From Sporopachydermia quercuum (Eukaryota; Ascomycota; Sporopachydermiomycetes; Sporopachydermiales; Sporopachydermiaceae): 64,000 nt of DNA. Position 1 is the first letter of the stretch, and each line of letters opens with the position of its first letter. A program made the position numbers and the translations under genes. The notes beneath the pieces were generated by a model, which ran no database searches, was not told where the DNA came from, and was given only the letters and a program-made list of their open reading frames with translations. Shown here in pieces: positions 24,401 to 33,501 of the stretch. Location: positions 1,302,001 through 1,366,000 of the forward strand of contig BCGN01000006.1 of NCBI GenBank assembly GCA_001599295.1, in the 5' to 3' direction.

Positions 24401-24462
24401 TTAAGGTCAGTTTCAAGTTTTTGTGCCACTTCGGCTGGCTCAAAAAGGAAATACCTCGTCAT
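21439..24462 (-). CDS. SERCA-type calcium-transporting P-type ATPase
   Basis: This is a P2A-type ATPase that pumps calcium from the cytosol into the ER or a related compartment. It is 1007 residues in one exon from the first ATG, the usual SERCA length. Landmarks are TGES (residues 180-183) in the actuator domain, PEGL (306-309) in TM4, the phosphorylation loop CSDKTGTLT with Asp349, and the hinge MTGDGVNDA. The transmembrane calcium ligands are conserved: NIGEVVSIF in TM5 and [20 protein letters not shown] in TM6. These features separate it from Pmr1 and Pmc1 pumps. S. cerevisiae has no SERCA, while many filamentous fungi and Yarrowia do. Codon use is CGG/CCG-rich. RCH1, another calcium gene, lies 3.3 kb away. 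Confidence 0.94.
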   Translation of the reverse strand: [1007 protein letters not shown]

Positions 24463-25864
24463 TTTACGCCAAATTGAACAATTCTGTGGCTGTTGTGTTC
24501 CGATATTGATCCTATATTGATTCGAATTTCGACTATCTTCCGATAACTTCTCACAGCGCTACCACAATAACCATTCAACGGACTGCCAATGGATATTGAT
24601 TGACTTCTGTACAGATAACCTCAAATCACACAGCTGCTTCCATATAGAAATCAGCAAGTATACTACCGATTTTGCCGAGTATTTCTGTGACTAAAAGTAA
24701 TATCAGTANATAGAAAGGATGAAAGAATAAAAGAATAAAAAAGACAGAAGCAGAATGGAAATCTGGCAAAGAATCAGAGAGAAAAAAGGTTTGTAATAGT
24801 GTTCAAGAGAGTTGCCGGATTGGGTTTATATGCAGGAAAATGCAAGAAAGTGCAAGAAAATGCAAAGAATAAGCATATGGTTTGACTAATTGGGTAAGAA
24901 AGAAGGGAAAATGAACNAATTAGGGAATTATGGGGTGGGTGTTATGAAGATTATATGAAATGAGTAAGACAATGAGGTTTGCTGCACATATGGCGGTAAA
25001 AGGAGAGGAAAATTAGTTGTATTTGATGAAGAATTTGTAAAGCTTCTAGTGGTATTAAGTTGCTGATTTTGGTAGAATTGTGGTTACTTTTGAGCGTTTT
25101 TGGGTTATTGACAGGTGGTCAATTAGTTGTTACCAAGATGAAAATGTGGGACAATTGTGACAAATAAGTGTTATAAATGTGACATAGAGATAGAATAGTA
25201 TGGGAGAAGGAAGTTTGTTCAGTAGTAGTAGCAGTTAAATGGAAGCCAAACTAGTTTATTAATCATGATCTGTTGATATAACAAAAGTAATTGCCCACAC
25301 ATTATTTGTTTCCTCTTTTGAGTGTAACAACATATAGTTTCTACTTATCTTATCTTTCAGTCTGAGTAAATCCATGACAAAAGGTATCTATAGCATGTGT
25401 CATGAATTCTGATTAACGCAACGTGTACTTGCCACTAGAAGTGTAATTATGACAGTTTTAGTTGCTGAGTGTAGAAATATAAAAGGGCCAAATAAATAGT
25501 AACTCCTTTATGCAAAAAAGACCATAAATGGTGTTTCTTGTTCAAAATAATCGCCGAGTGATGAATGGCGAAATGCCCTAGAAAATGAATCATTTTAATT
25601 TTTAACTTTTACATGTACTAAAATATACGTATAACTATGCAATGTGCGCATACAACTTCAAATGTTAAACGTGTTTACATGTAGACAATGAACGGTTTAG
25701 CATAATCTAATACATTTGCTGTGATTATTCCTTTAACTCAATAAATAAATTGACTTAAAACAGAAAAGGAAATTCATTTTTATGTACAAGTAAGGAAGCC
25801 TCAATCTGTTGAATCAAACGACATTTTCTAGTTCCTCATTCTCCCTTCTCAAATCCCCCTTTGC
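24463..25864. other. SERCA promoter and AIM11 3' region
   Basis: About 1.4 kb, with purine-rich runs around 24715-24790 and 24835-24950 and two unresolved bases. I see no coding or RNA gene. Confidence 0.55.
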
Positions 25865-26420
25865 CTATTTCTTCTCCCCAAGGAAAGACTTCAAACTATT
25901 TTCCAATTCAGCTGTTTCTGAGTCTACTGGAAGTTTCTGCAATTCTTGCTCTCGGATGTCCCCACCTAGTAGCTCTTTCATTTTTCTACCAAACTCTTTG
26001 AAACTGGAAACGTCCCATGTCCAAGCAAGACCAAATACTCCCATAGAGAAAGTAGTGGTAGCCAATAAAGAAGCATAACCAGCAGCTGATATAGCATCTC
26101 CATACAAAGAAAAAGGTGGTGGAGCATTATTTGCATGAAACAATTGAGGAATAACTAAAAAAAGATAAACGCGCGTGGTTAGTAAGACAAACTGTTCAAG
26201 ACACAATCTAGTCTACTCATGGTTTTTCATTATGGGAGCAAATGTACTTACATTTCCTCTGCCTTACAGCTTTAAACGCAAATCTTGAACTAATCAACGT
26301 TAAAAGAGCTGATCCATAAAACAAACACATTTGTTTCTGTCGTCTGGCTTTATATTGTTGTAGAAGTTCTTGTTGTTCTGGGGTTAGATCCCCGATTGTG
26401 GTAGCTGATGTCAGTGACAT
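25865..26420 (-). CDS. AIM11: Mitochondrial membrane protein Aim11
   Basis: Aim11 is a small fungal mitochondrial membrane protein of unknown biochemical role, named for altered mitochondrial inheritance. Two exons (26252-26420 and 25865-26154) join across a 97-bp intron (GTAAGT donor, TTACTAAC branch, TTTTTAG acceptor) to give 152 residues. The start is the ATG giving MSLTSATTIGDLTPEQQELL; an upstream in-frame TTG is not needed. Family signatures are the first membrane segment (CLFYGSALLTLISSRFAFKA), the loop HANNAPPPFSLYGDA, the second membrane segment (GYASLLATTTFSMGVFGLAW) and DVSSFKEFGRKMKELLG. The C-terminal 35 residues are charged and variable. It is divergent from RCH1. Confidence 0.88.
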
Positions 26421-27806
26421 TATGGACAGAGATTTACAGATGGTGAGAAGCGATTGAATCAAACGGAAGATTTCAGCAGGATTTGATATACCAAAATAGT
26501 TCTAAAGGCTCTTTTGATTATATCTCGAACATTAGCATAATGAAATAATATGGGAAATCAGTCGTCGTTTAGCATAAAGCAGTTGATGTTGAACGAGACA
26601 AGAAATGGAAATACTGTCTCAAAACAGGGAAGGCCTATTTAGAATGAGATGTGAAGTGTAAATGGGAAATCATGCTATTAACTCTGGTACACCAGACAAT
26701 TGCTCTGAATGAATAATTACCTATATACGAACCCGCTTAGATGTTAATTTTATTATTTCTGAAAGAAATGATCTTGGAAGCTGTCTACTGTGTTTTCTTT
26801 CTTGTCTTATTTTGCTCAAAGGATTGCATCAAAATAGATATATTAGTTTGTAGGTTGGTACTCAGTGTGGTATAGGTTCTTACATTTGAGTAGGTCACGT
26901 GTATCAGCATCAATGATTCTTCTCTTATGATCAACAAGAAGAACCCATAAAAACGGAAGCTAGAAGTTTAATATGACATACTTTGTCTGTCTATTTACCT
27001 TAATTTCAACTGCAAATACTATTGAAATTAAGGGAAATGGTATTATATTATACAATCCTGAAAGACAATTCTCTTGGTACCATAGCTGCAGATTCGGTCT
27101 GTACTCTGTCATCATTTCTCCAATACATGTCATGACCTTACAACCAAGAGCCAATTGTCCAAGCAATTAAAAGTGTTTTTTTGATCTTGCCTATATGAAC
27201 ATAATCCATTCCTCATATCCACCACCGCACTTGCCATAAGGTTTCTCGGTCGCTTTCTCCGGTGCCAGTAAATATTTCTCCCATAACCGTTATTCTTAGC
27301 TCAAATCACGTGACNAACTTTTAGTGCAAACCTTGTTGATTATTCCGAGGATGCTTACCCCTTTAGGGAACTCATCGGAAACCTTATGTCCATTTTTCCA
27401 CTTCTTCCTTCCGACATTCCTTTTCTAATCTACTCTCCGAGATGAGTAACTTCAGCTATACAATTTTTTTTCTTTCTATAGTAAGCTGGCAGTCATTCAT
27501 GATGGTATATTTATATTTAACAATTGTACATATACGATAGTTCGTTGTTGAAGACACACGAGTAGTTCATACACAGTGTGATCATATATAATTATAGGGC
27601 TAAATAGATATATATCTACATGCTGCTCTCATGAATACAGAGAGAAGAGGGGTGTTTCTTCAACCTTGAAGTTTGAAAGTACATTCCACCGTAGAAATTT
27701 GGTTCCTGAAAAGTAAGCCAAAGTATCCCTTTTAACGCATCAGGTTTCAGTTGATCGACACTTTTGTTAGACTTCTATTTCCAGCCTGTTTGTTCTGCAA
27801 TCAGCC
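26421..27806. other. Divergent promoter of AIM11 and RCH1
   Basis: About 1.4 kb between divergent genes. It contains CACGTG cores at 26896-26901 and 27307-27312 (the latter as ATCACGTGAC) and a TCCG-rich patch at about 27230-27440 close to the RCH1 side. No gene was found. Confidence 0.6.
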
Positions 27807-29306
27807 ATGGGATCTACACCTAGAAATAGACCTAGAAGTACCCCGAGTTCAATTTCGAACCCCAGCTTGAATTCCCACAGGGCCGAAACATCACGATGCT
27901 CTTTCCCGTCAAACTCCCAGGATGAGAAAGCGTTTGAAACCTTTGTAGAAGAAGAAACCGAAAGCTCAATTTTGAGTGACCATCAGAAATTTTCTACGTG
28001 GAAAAACACCAAAATAGCCAAAATCCTGTTATGGATTTGCCATTTTGCTCTTGCTCAATGGTTTCTAATTCTGATGGGAGTTTTCATTGCTTTGGCTCAT
28101 TCGTTCCCTAATTTTGCTAGATCTGGCGGTCTTATCAAAGCTCAATATTCCATCGGCTATTTGGCAGTAGCAATCATTTTCTTTGTTTCTGGGTTGTCTA
28201 TGCCAAGTAGGAAACTACTGGAAAACTCTCGGTTATGGAGATCTCATATTACTGTGCAGTTCATGTCGTTTCTAGTTACTCCTAGTATTACTTTTGGTCT
28301 TGTGATGGCTATCAAGGCAGCCAATAATCCTAAAATTGACAAAAATGTTTTAGCCGGTATGATTGTTACTGCTTGTACACCTACTACTATATCTTCTAAT
28401 GTGGTGATGACTCGTCAAGCAAACGGTAATGATTTGCTGGCTTTGATTGAAGTGTGCATTGGTAATATCTTGGGATGTTTTATTACTCCTGCGTTAGTTC
28501 AAATGTATCTGAACGAGTCTACAGGTTTTGAATTTGCCAATCCTGCTACAGATTCAAGCGTTGCTGTAGTTTATCGCAATGTTATGAAACATTTGGGGTT
28601 TGCTCTGTTTATTCCTTTATTCATAGGGCAAGTAATGCAGAACGTCTTTCCCAAGCAAGTTAAATGGGCATTAGTGACGTTCAAACTACCAAAAGTCGGT
28701 ACTTTCTGCTTATCATTACTTCTTTTTTCCAGTTTTTCTACTGCTTTTTACCAAGGAGTATTTGAACAACTTACCACGCAGACCGTGCTTATGCTGGTAT
28801 TCATGAATATTGGATTATATGTGCTATTCACTGCTATATGTTTCCTGCTTTCTCGACCTAAAATCATGATTGATTTGTTTCCTGTTACTCCTGAAAAGAA
28901 ATCTGAGCTCTTTTACGCCAAATCGAAGTTCTATCAACTGATTTATAAGGAAGTGTCAAAGTATTATTATAGCAAACGAGACACGATAGCGATTATGCTG
29001 TGTGGAGCTGCCAAATCGGCTGCAATTGGAGTTACGCTGATTGCAGCGCAGTATGGAGGCAACCCTGAAATGATGGCATATATGCTTGTGCCGTTGGTGT
29101 TGTATCAAGGCGAGCAGATATTTGCTGCTCAATTGATGATTCCGATATTTAGGCGCTGGGTTCATGATGAGATTGAAGCTGAAGCTAAAGCTCAAGCAGA
29201 AGCGGAAGCTGAATTGAAAATGGTTGACGAAGACGCAGTTGAGGGGAGTAATGAAGAGAATAGAAGTAATACTGAGAGGGAGTGGGAGATAGGAAGTAGA
29301 GTATGA
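27807..29306 (+). CDS. RCH1: Rch1, SLC10A7-type calcium homeostasis regulator
   Basis: Rch1 belongs to the bile acid/sodium symporter-like family related to human SLC10A7; in yeasts it sits in the plasma membrane and limits calcium uptake. The protein is 499 residues in one exon. A Ser-rich cytosolic N-terminus (about 75 residues) precedes ten hydrophobic segments from about residue 78 to 445. Family motifs include FFVSGLSMP, MIVTACTPTTISSNVVMT, GNILGCFITPALVQMY and the late CGAAKSAAIGVTLIAAQYGG. The C-terminus is a charged Glu/Ala tail (EAEAKAQAEAEAEL). The start is the first ATG after a stop. The nearby SERCA gene also handles calcium, but nothing shows shared control. Confidence 0.93.
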   Translation: MGSTPRNRPRSTPSSISNPSLNSHRAETSRCSFPSNSQDEKAFETFVEEETESSILSDHQKFSTWKNTKIAKILLWICHFALAQWFLILMGVFIALAHSFPNFARSGGLIKAQYSIGYLAVAIIFFVSGLSMPSRKLLENSRLWRSHITVQFMSFLVTPSITFGLVMAIKAANNPKIDKNVLAGMIVTACTPTTISSNVVMTRQANGNDLLALIEVCIGNILGCFITPALVQMYLNESTGFEFANPATDSSVAVVYRNVMKHLGFALFIPLFIGQVMQNVFPKQVKWALVTFKLPKVGTFCLSLLLFSSFSTAFYQGVFEQLTTQTVLMLVFMNIGLYVLFTAICFLLSRPKIMIDLFPVTPEKKSELFYAKSKFYQLIYKEVSKYYYSKRDTIAIMLCGAAKSAAIGVTLIAAQYGGNPEMMAYMLVPLVLYQGEQIFAAQLMIPIFRRWVHDEIEAEAKAQAEAEAELKMVDEDAVEGSNEENRSNTEREWEIGSRV

Positions 29307-30942
29307 GTGATGGCGTATATGTCACTCACCACTACATCGTGGTTAAAGAGACGAGAAGGGCAATTGGTTATATCATCAAGACGTATGGAAAGACATGAAA
29401 AAGCTATAAAAGTATGAAAGGTATTGATAGGACGCATGAAACAACTCCCAATGCTGGCAAACCGTGCCATTAATGATTATGGAAAAGTATGGTTCCGAAG
29501 AAATACTGACGGCGGTAACTTCACTGCAAAACCTCCAATAACTCCACTGGCAGAGATGAAGCTCTTCTTGTTATCCTTTTGCAATGAGAACTAATTTAGA
29601 GAGAAAAAGTAGCAGCTGACGGAAAATTAGGAGAATAGAATGAGAGAGCAATAATAAATAGAATATGAACTAGAACTGGAGAGAAAAAAGCGGAAAAGGG
29701 AAGGAGCAATAGATAGACATAGACATAAACAGAAACTAACCTCAATACTTACACTTACATTTACATTTAGACATGACGATTTATTCCTATTGTATACATT
29801 TGCAGCAAATGAACCCTACTAGCAATCAAACTATTATTGACGAATATTCGAACGTTCAACTGNCGTGCGGTAATTCATAGAAGAGGACCAATCAAGCAGA
29901 ATCTTTATTATGGGCGCTAATAGGACTAATAGAATTGTAAACACACACTTATCACACATTATTTATTAGCAAAACAAGCATTATCTGGCTGAGCTATGGA
30001 ACGATATTATGGATTATTGATTTGTTTCTTAAATTACTGAAACATTAAAATACTATCAGTTAAACAGTAACATTACACTGTGGATTACTTATTGGTAAAT
30101 TTGCAACAATGATTCATGCCAAACAAGCCTCAAATACCTTACGAATGCTGTCAACATTTGCGTGCGTTTCAAGTACCTTGACGTACGTCTACTAATAAGC
30201 TGCTCCTATTTGAGTTAAATGAGTTTCCAACTAAGTAATTAGAATAAATACAGAGGTATCTGATTAATTAGTTTATGAGATTTCTAACTGTTTATTTAGA
30301 GGCAAATATATATTTAACCATCCTTGGGTTTCATTTGACTTGATGGTCAAACATAGTTAAGGACATAGATGGTAAACAATTGAATGCCAACAGTTCTCAG
30401 CACAATATCTATTATTTAAATAACGTTTTTTGTCGACATAAAGCTGCAGGTTATCACTCCCAATCAGAAGAAGCTGTAAACTATAACGTTCCATATTTGT
30501 AGATTACTCTCAGGTTCTCTCAACACTTGATTAGACTTGGAAAAAATCAGAGAATAATAATTGCTTGTCATTCCCTTTAATTCAGATTCATTGCCTACAC
30601 CTTTACATGCTAAATTGGAAATTTTAGAAGACAGGTTACACATCTAGTTGGTTCTCGATTAGCAATTNCTTCCTCTTATTCTTATTCTCAGTTTAGTTAT
30701 TGTCAACATGAAGTGAACTAAGAGTTCCAGGATTATGTTTATTTATTAGCTATCAGAACAATAAGTGCAAAGGTTTCATAATTTGTATATTCTTATGGCC
30801 CTGACCGAGTGTTCACAAGTATTGGACGTCAAAGAGTAGTTGACCTTTGATGTTTGACATTCAGTTCAGTTGTTAATGGTTCTTCTGGATGAAGATACAG
30901 TTATGTATTCGCATAACAATTCATCCGAAAACTAATGATTAC
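29307..30942. other. RCH1 3' region
   Basis: About 1.6 kb, AT-rich, with unresolved bases at about 29862 and 30668. There are no supported genes; open frames are short and lack splice partners. Confidence 0.55.
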
Positions 30943-31251
30943 TCATTCAGTAAATACTTGCTGACTATACATTATAGCTGGTTGAATATGATTAGTGAAA
31001 TAATATACAAGAGACAGAACTTTTGATAGTTCAGATGTTTGTCTGAATTTGACACTCAGGAAGAAAATATTATCCTGAGATGGAAAGGAGTATCGAACTT
31101 GCGGTGAATTCTGACGAATGCTCCGAAGCCAGCTCCTAATCTTTTGCTGGTATGCTCTATGCATACTAGTAGATACCGTAGTGTAGGCTAATACTAATAG
31201 TAACACTAATACTAATACAATACCAATACAATATAATATAATGTCATTCAT
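30943..31251 (-). CDS. Possible small single-pass membrane protein, 102 aa
   Basis: I do not recognise this protein, and it may not be a gene. An ATG-started frame of 102 codons lies about 100 bp past the ARP9 stop on the same strand. It begins with a strongly hydrophobic helix (ILYCIGIVLVLVLLLVLAYT), then a basic stretch (HRAYQQKIRSWLRSIRQ) and a mixed C-terminus. That layout would fit a signal-anchored protein. However, the hydrophobic part is encoded by an imperfect TTA/GTA/ATT repeat, which can create such a helix by chance. Confidence 0.28.
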   Translation of the reverse strand: MNDIILYCIGIVLVLVLLLVLAYTTVSTSMHRAYQQKIRSWLRSIRQNSPQVRYSFPSQDNIFFLSVKFRQTSELSKVLSLVYYFTNHIQPAIMYSQQVFTE

Positions 31252-31347
31252 TCTCTCTGACTAAAGCTTTGCCCATATTTACTAAACTTATCACACCTGT
31301 ATATACTAACATTTCATTTTATGATACAACAAATACATTCAACTATC

Positions 31348-32844
31348 TCAGATATTCCATATCACAGCTGGTCCCATTTCATTGTAATCATTACGACCAA
31401 CAAACATGTTTTCAATATTACCATTGAATATCTGTTTGGCGCCAATCTGGGCTCCCAAAAACACAGCATCGTCAAAGCCATAACTCTTCCATTCAGGGAA
31501 ATATTCAGGGACTTTCGCTACCTTGATGGCCGTTGGGGCTTGTCCATGCCCTGCTGGTCCTGCTCCAGAGTTCACGGCCCCGCCGTATAATGGATTCACA
31601 CTGTTATAATCTCCTGGTTTGGGAGTGTTTTGTCCTGGTGTATTGAACTGTGAGGGTAGTTCGGAAAATGTGGTTTGTCTTGTAATGACGAACTGCTCTT
31701 GAAGCTTGAGTAGCAAAGCTTCCTTGAACCCTTTCACTGCCGCGCCTCTGCCAACAATAATCAATCCTTCCCAAGCTTCCTGTCGATAGTTTATGTCGTC
31801 AATTTTGCTAATTGCTTTGAAGATGCCCTGGGAAATCTTTTCTAGTAGTTTTTCGCAGCCTTGGAATCTTTCCTTGCCGACTTCTAATTCATTACCCTCT
31901 GAATCATTGAATGTGTTTTTTTCCAATTCTGAGTTTTGCTTCACTTCCACAATGGCGTTTTGTTTTTCTCTCTCCTTTTCAGCAATGAAATCCCGTTCTT
32001 TACCTGATACAACAATCTGAGCTACATCTACTACACCGTCATCTTTCTCAAGGCTATCTAAGCCACTTTGCCCAAAAAACGAGTTTCTTGCATCGTCTGG
32101 AGTAAGCACTTCGTATATTTCGGACCATTTGAGGCCCTCTATTTGATCAGTGTTTAAATTAGGAATCAATCTTCGTAGTTCTTCGTTGATAGTGTTTCCT
32201 CCAACGTCTAAAACAATTGTTGCGTGTTCCACAGGGGTGAACTCTACAACAGGCGTGATTGATGTACTTTGGTACCCCACGTCAACAACACAGCTTGTGT
32301 GGTTTATTCCATGGGCGAAAGATGCTGCCAAGGCACTGGGTAGAATAGAAAACGCAGCAACCTTTAGTGTTTCAAACACGTAGTGGGTGATCTTCTCAAT
32401 ATTTACACGGGACCATCGGTGACTAGTGACAAGTAGCAAAGGGGTGAAACTGGCCAGATTGTACTTTCTGATAGCAGATTTGACAATCATTTTGATAAGA
32501 TAATTCAATGCATCCACGTCCTTGATCACACCTTTCTCAATAGGATATACAACATCTTTCTCTTCACCAGATATTGAAAAGAGCTTTCCATGTTGGCCAT
32601 CTCTTTGTTTATAAACTTTAGTTGGCAATTGGATCCCTGGGGGAGTCAATGATTCAGCCAAGCCTACCTGCGCTAAAGTGGTTCTGCTTCCTGGTTCAAT
32701 AATCTATAAAATGTTAGTATAGTTGAGCTATCTAGTGAATACGGCGGATGTGAGGACACGCCTTGGAAAGTGCAGACACAATAGAACCCGTTTTCAGCAC
32801 GACATTACACTTACCAGGAAATGGTCGTCACGGAAAAGCGGCAT
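31348..32844 (-). CDS. ARP9: Actin-related protein Arp9 of SWI/SNF and RSC
   Basis: Arp9 pairs with Arp7 on the HSA helix of Snf2/Sth1 in the SWI/SNF and RSC remodellers. Exon 1 (32815-32844) encodes MPLFRDDHFL; a 111-bp intron (GTAAGT donor, ATACTAAC branch, TATAG acceptor) leads to exon 2 (31348-32703), beginning IIEPGSRTTLAQVGLAESL. The joined protein is 461 residues. The actin fold shows as VVDVGYQSTSITPVVE and IVLDVGGNTINEELRRL, but the ATP-site residues of true actin are degenerate, as is normal for Arp9. The C-terminal block PTAIKVAKVPEYFPEWKS, FDDAVFLGAQIGAKQIF and the NEMGPAVIW end match fungal Arp9 better than other Arps. An acidic and Lys-rich insertion lies around residues 225-290. 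Confidence 0.9.
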
Positions 32845-33501
32845 TTCTAAAAATACAGAAGGATGTTTTATTTTTGATTGGCTGGTGAGAACTGTTCATA
32901 TAGATAAGTAAAGGAGAATTGTATTGTTGATATTTGCTGGGATTGTATTTGCTATTTGTGTTAGATACAGTTTGACACAGATTTAATTAAGTATTGTGAT
33001 TTGTATGAGAAACAGGAGAAGCAGGACAAAAACGGAGAATACTATTAAGGAGGTGTACGCGAGACTTGGAAGGGTAACCAAATATGTTTAAGGTTTAAGG
33101 TTTGTATATTAACGCATATATATGCGCACTGTATGTAAGGTTTGCCATCTCGGTGTTGGGTTGATCAGGTACAACGGAACGGAAGGAGAGACAGCCGGTG
33201 CCGAGAGCTGAGGTTTAGGAGTAAGAACTCCTCAGTCTTGTTGCTTAAATTGTTAATTCGAGGCCTGAGAGCTCAGTTCGTCGGAAGCCTAATCACCGAT
33301 TGTACTATGTATTCTAGATATGTTCTTTCTACAGAATAGAAGCAGTATATATATACCGTCATTACAGGCTCAAAAATAAGTAGTGAATGATTTATTCTAT
33401 TGATGCTATTGAATGTCATGTACGATGTGTGGAATCCAGGTATTAATAATTGAATTTAATATTTCATACTATATNTATCATATAGTGTCGAATCGTATGT
33501 T
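32845..33501. other. ARP9 promoter and MIH1 3' region
   Basis: About 650 bp. It contains a 14-bp perfect palindrome (33113-33126) and, directly after it, a GC-richer block at about 33140-33315 with several short inverted repeats. The rest is AT-rich. One unresolved base lies near 33475. Confidence 0.55.
33113..33126. repeat. 14-bp perfect palindrome
   Basis: CGCATATATATGCG reads the same on both strands. It lies about 270 bp upstream of the ARP9 start, beside the GC-rich block, and could be a protein-binding site or chance. Confidence 0.7.
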
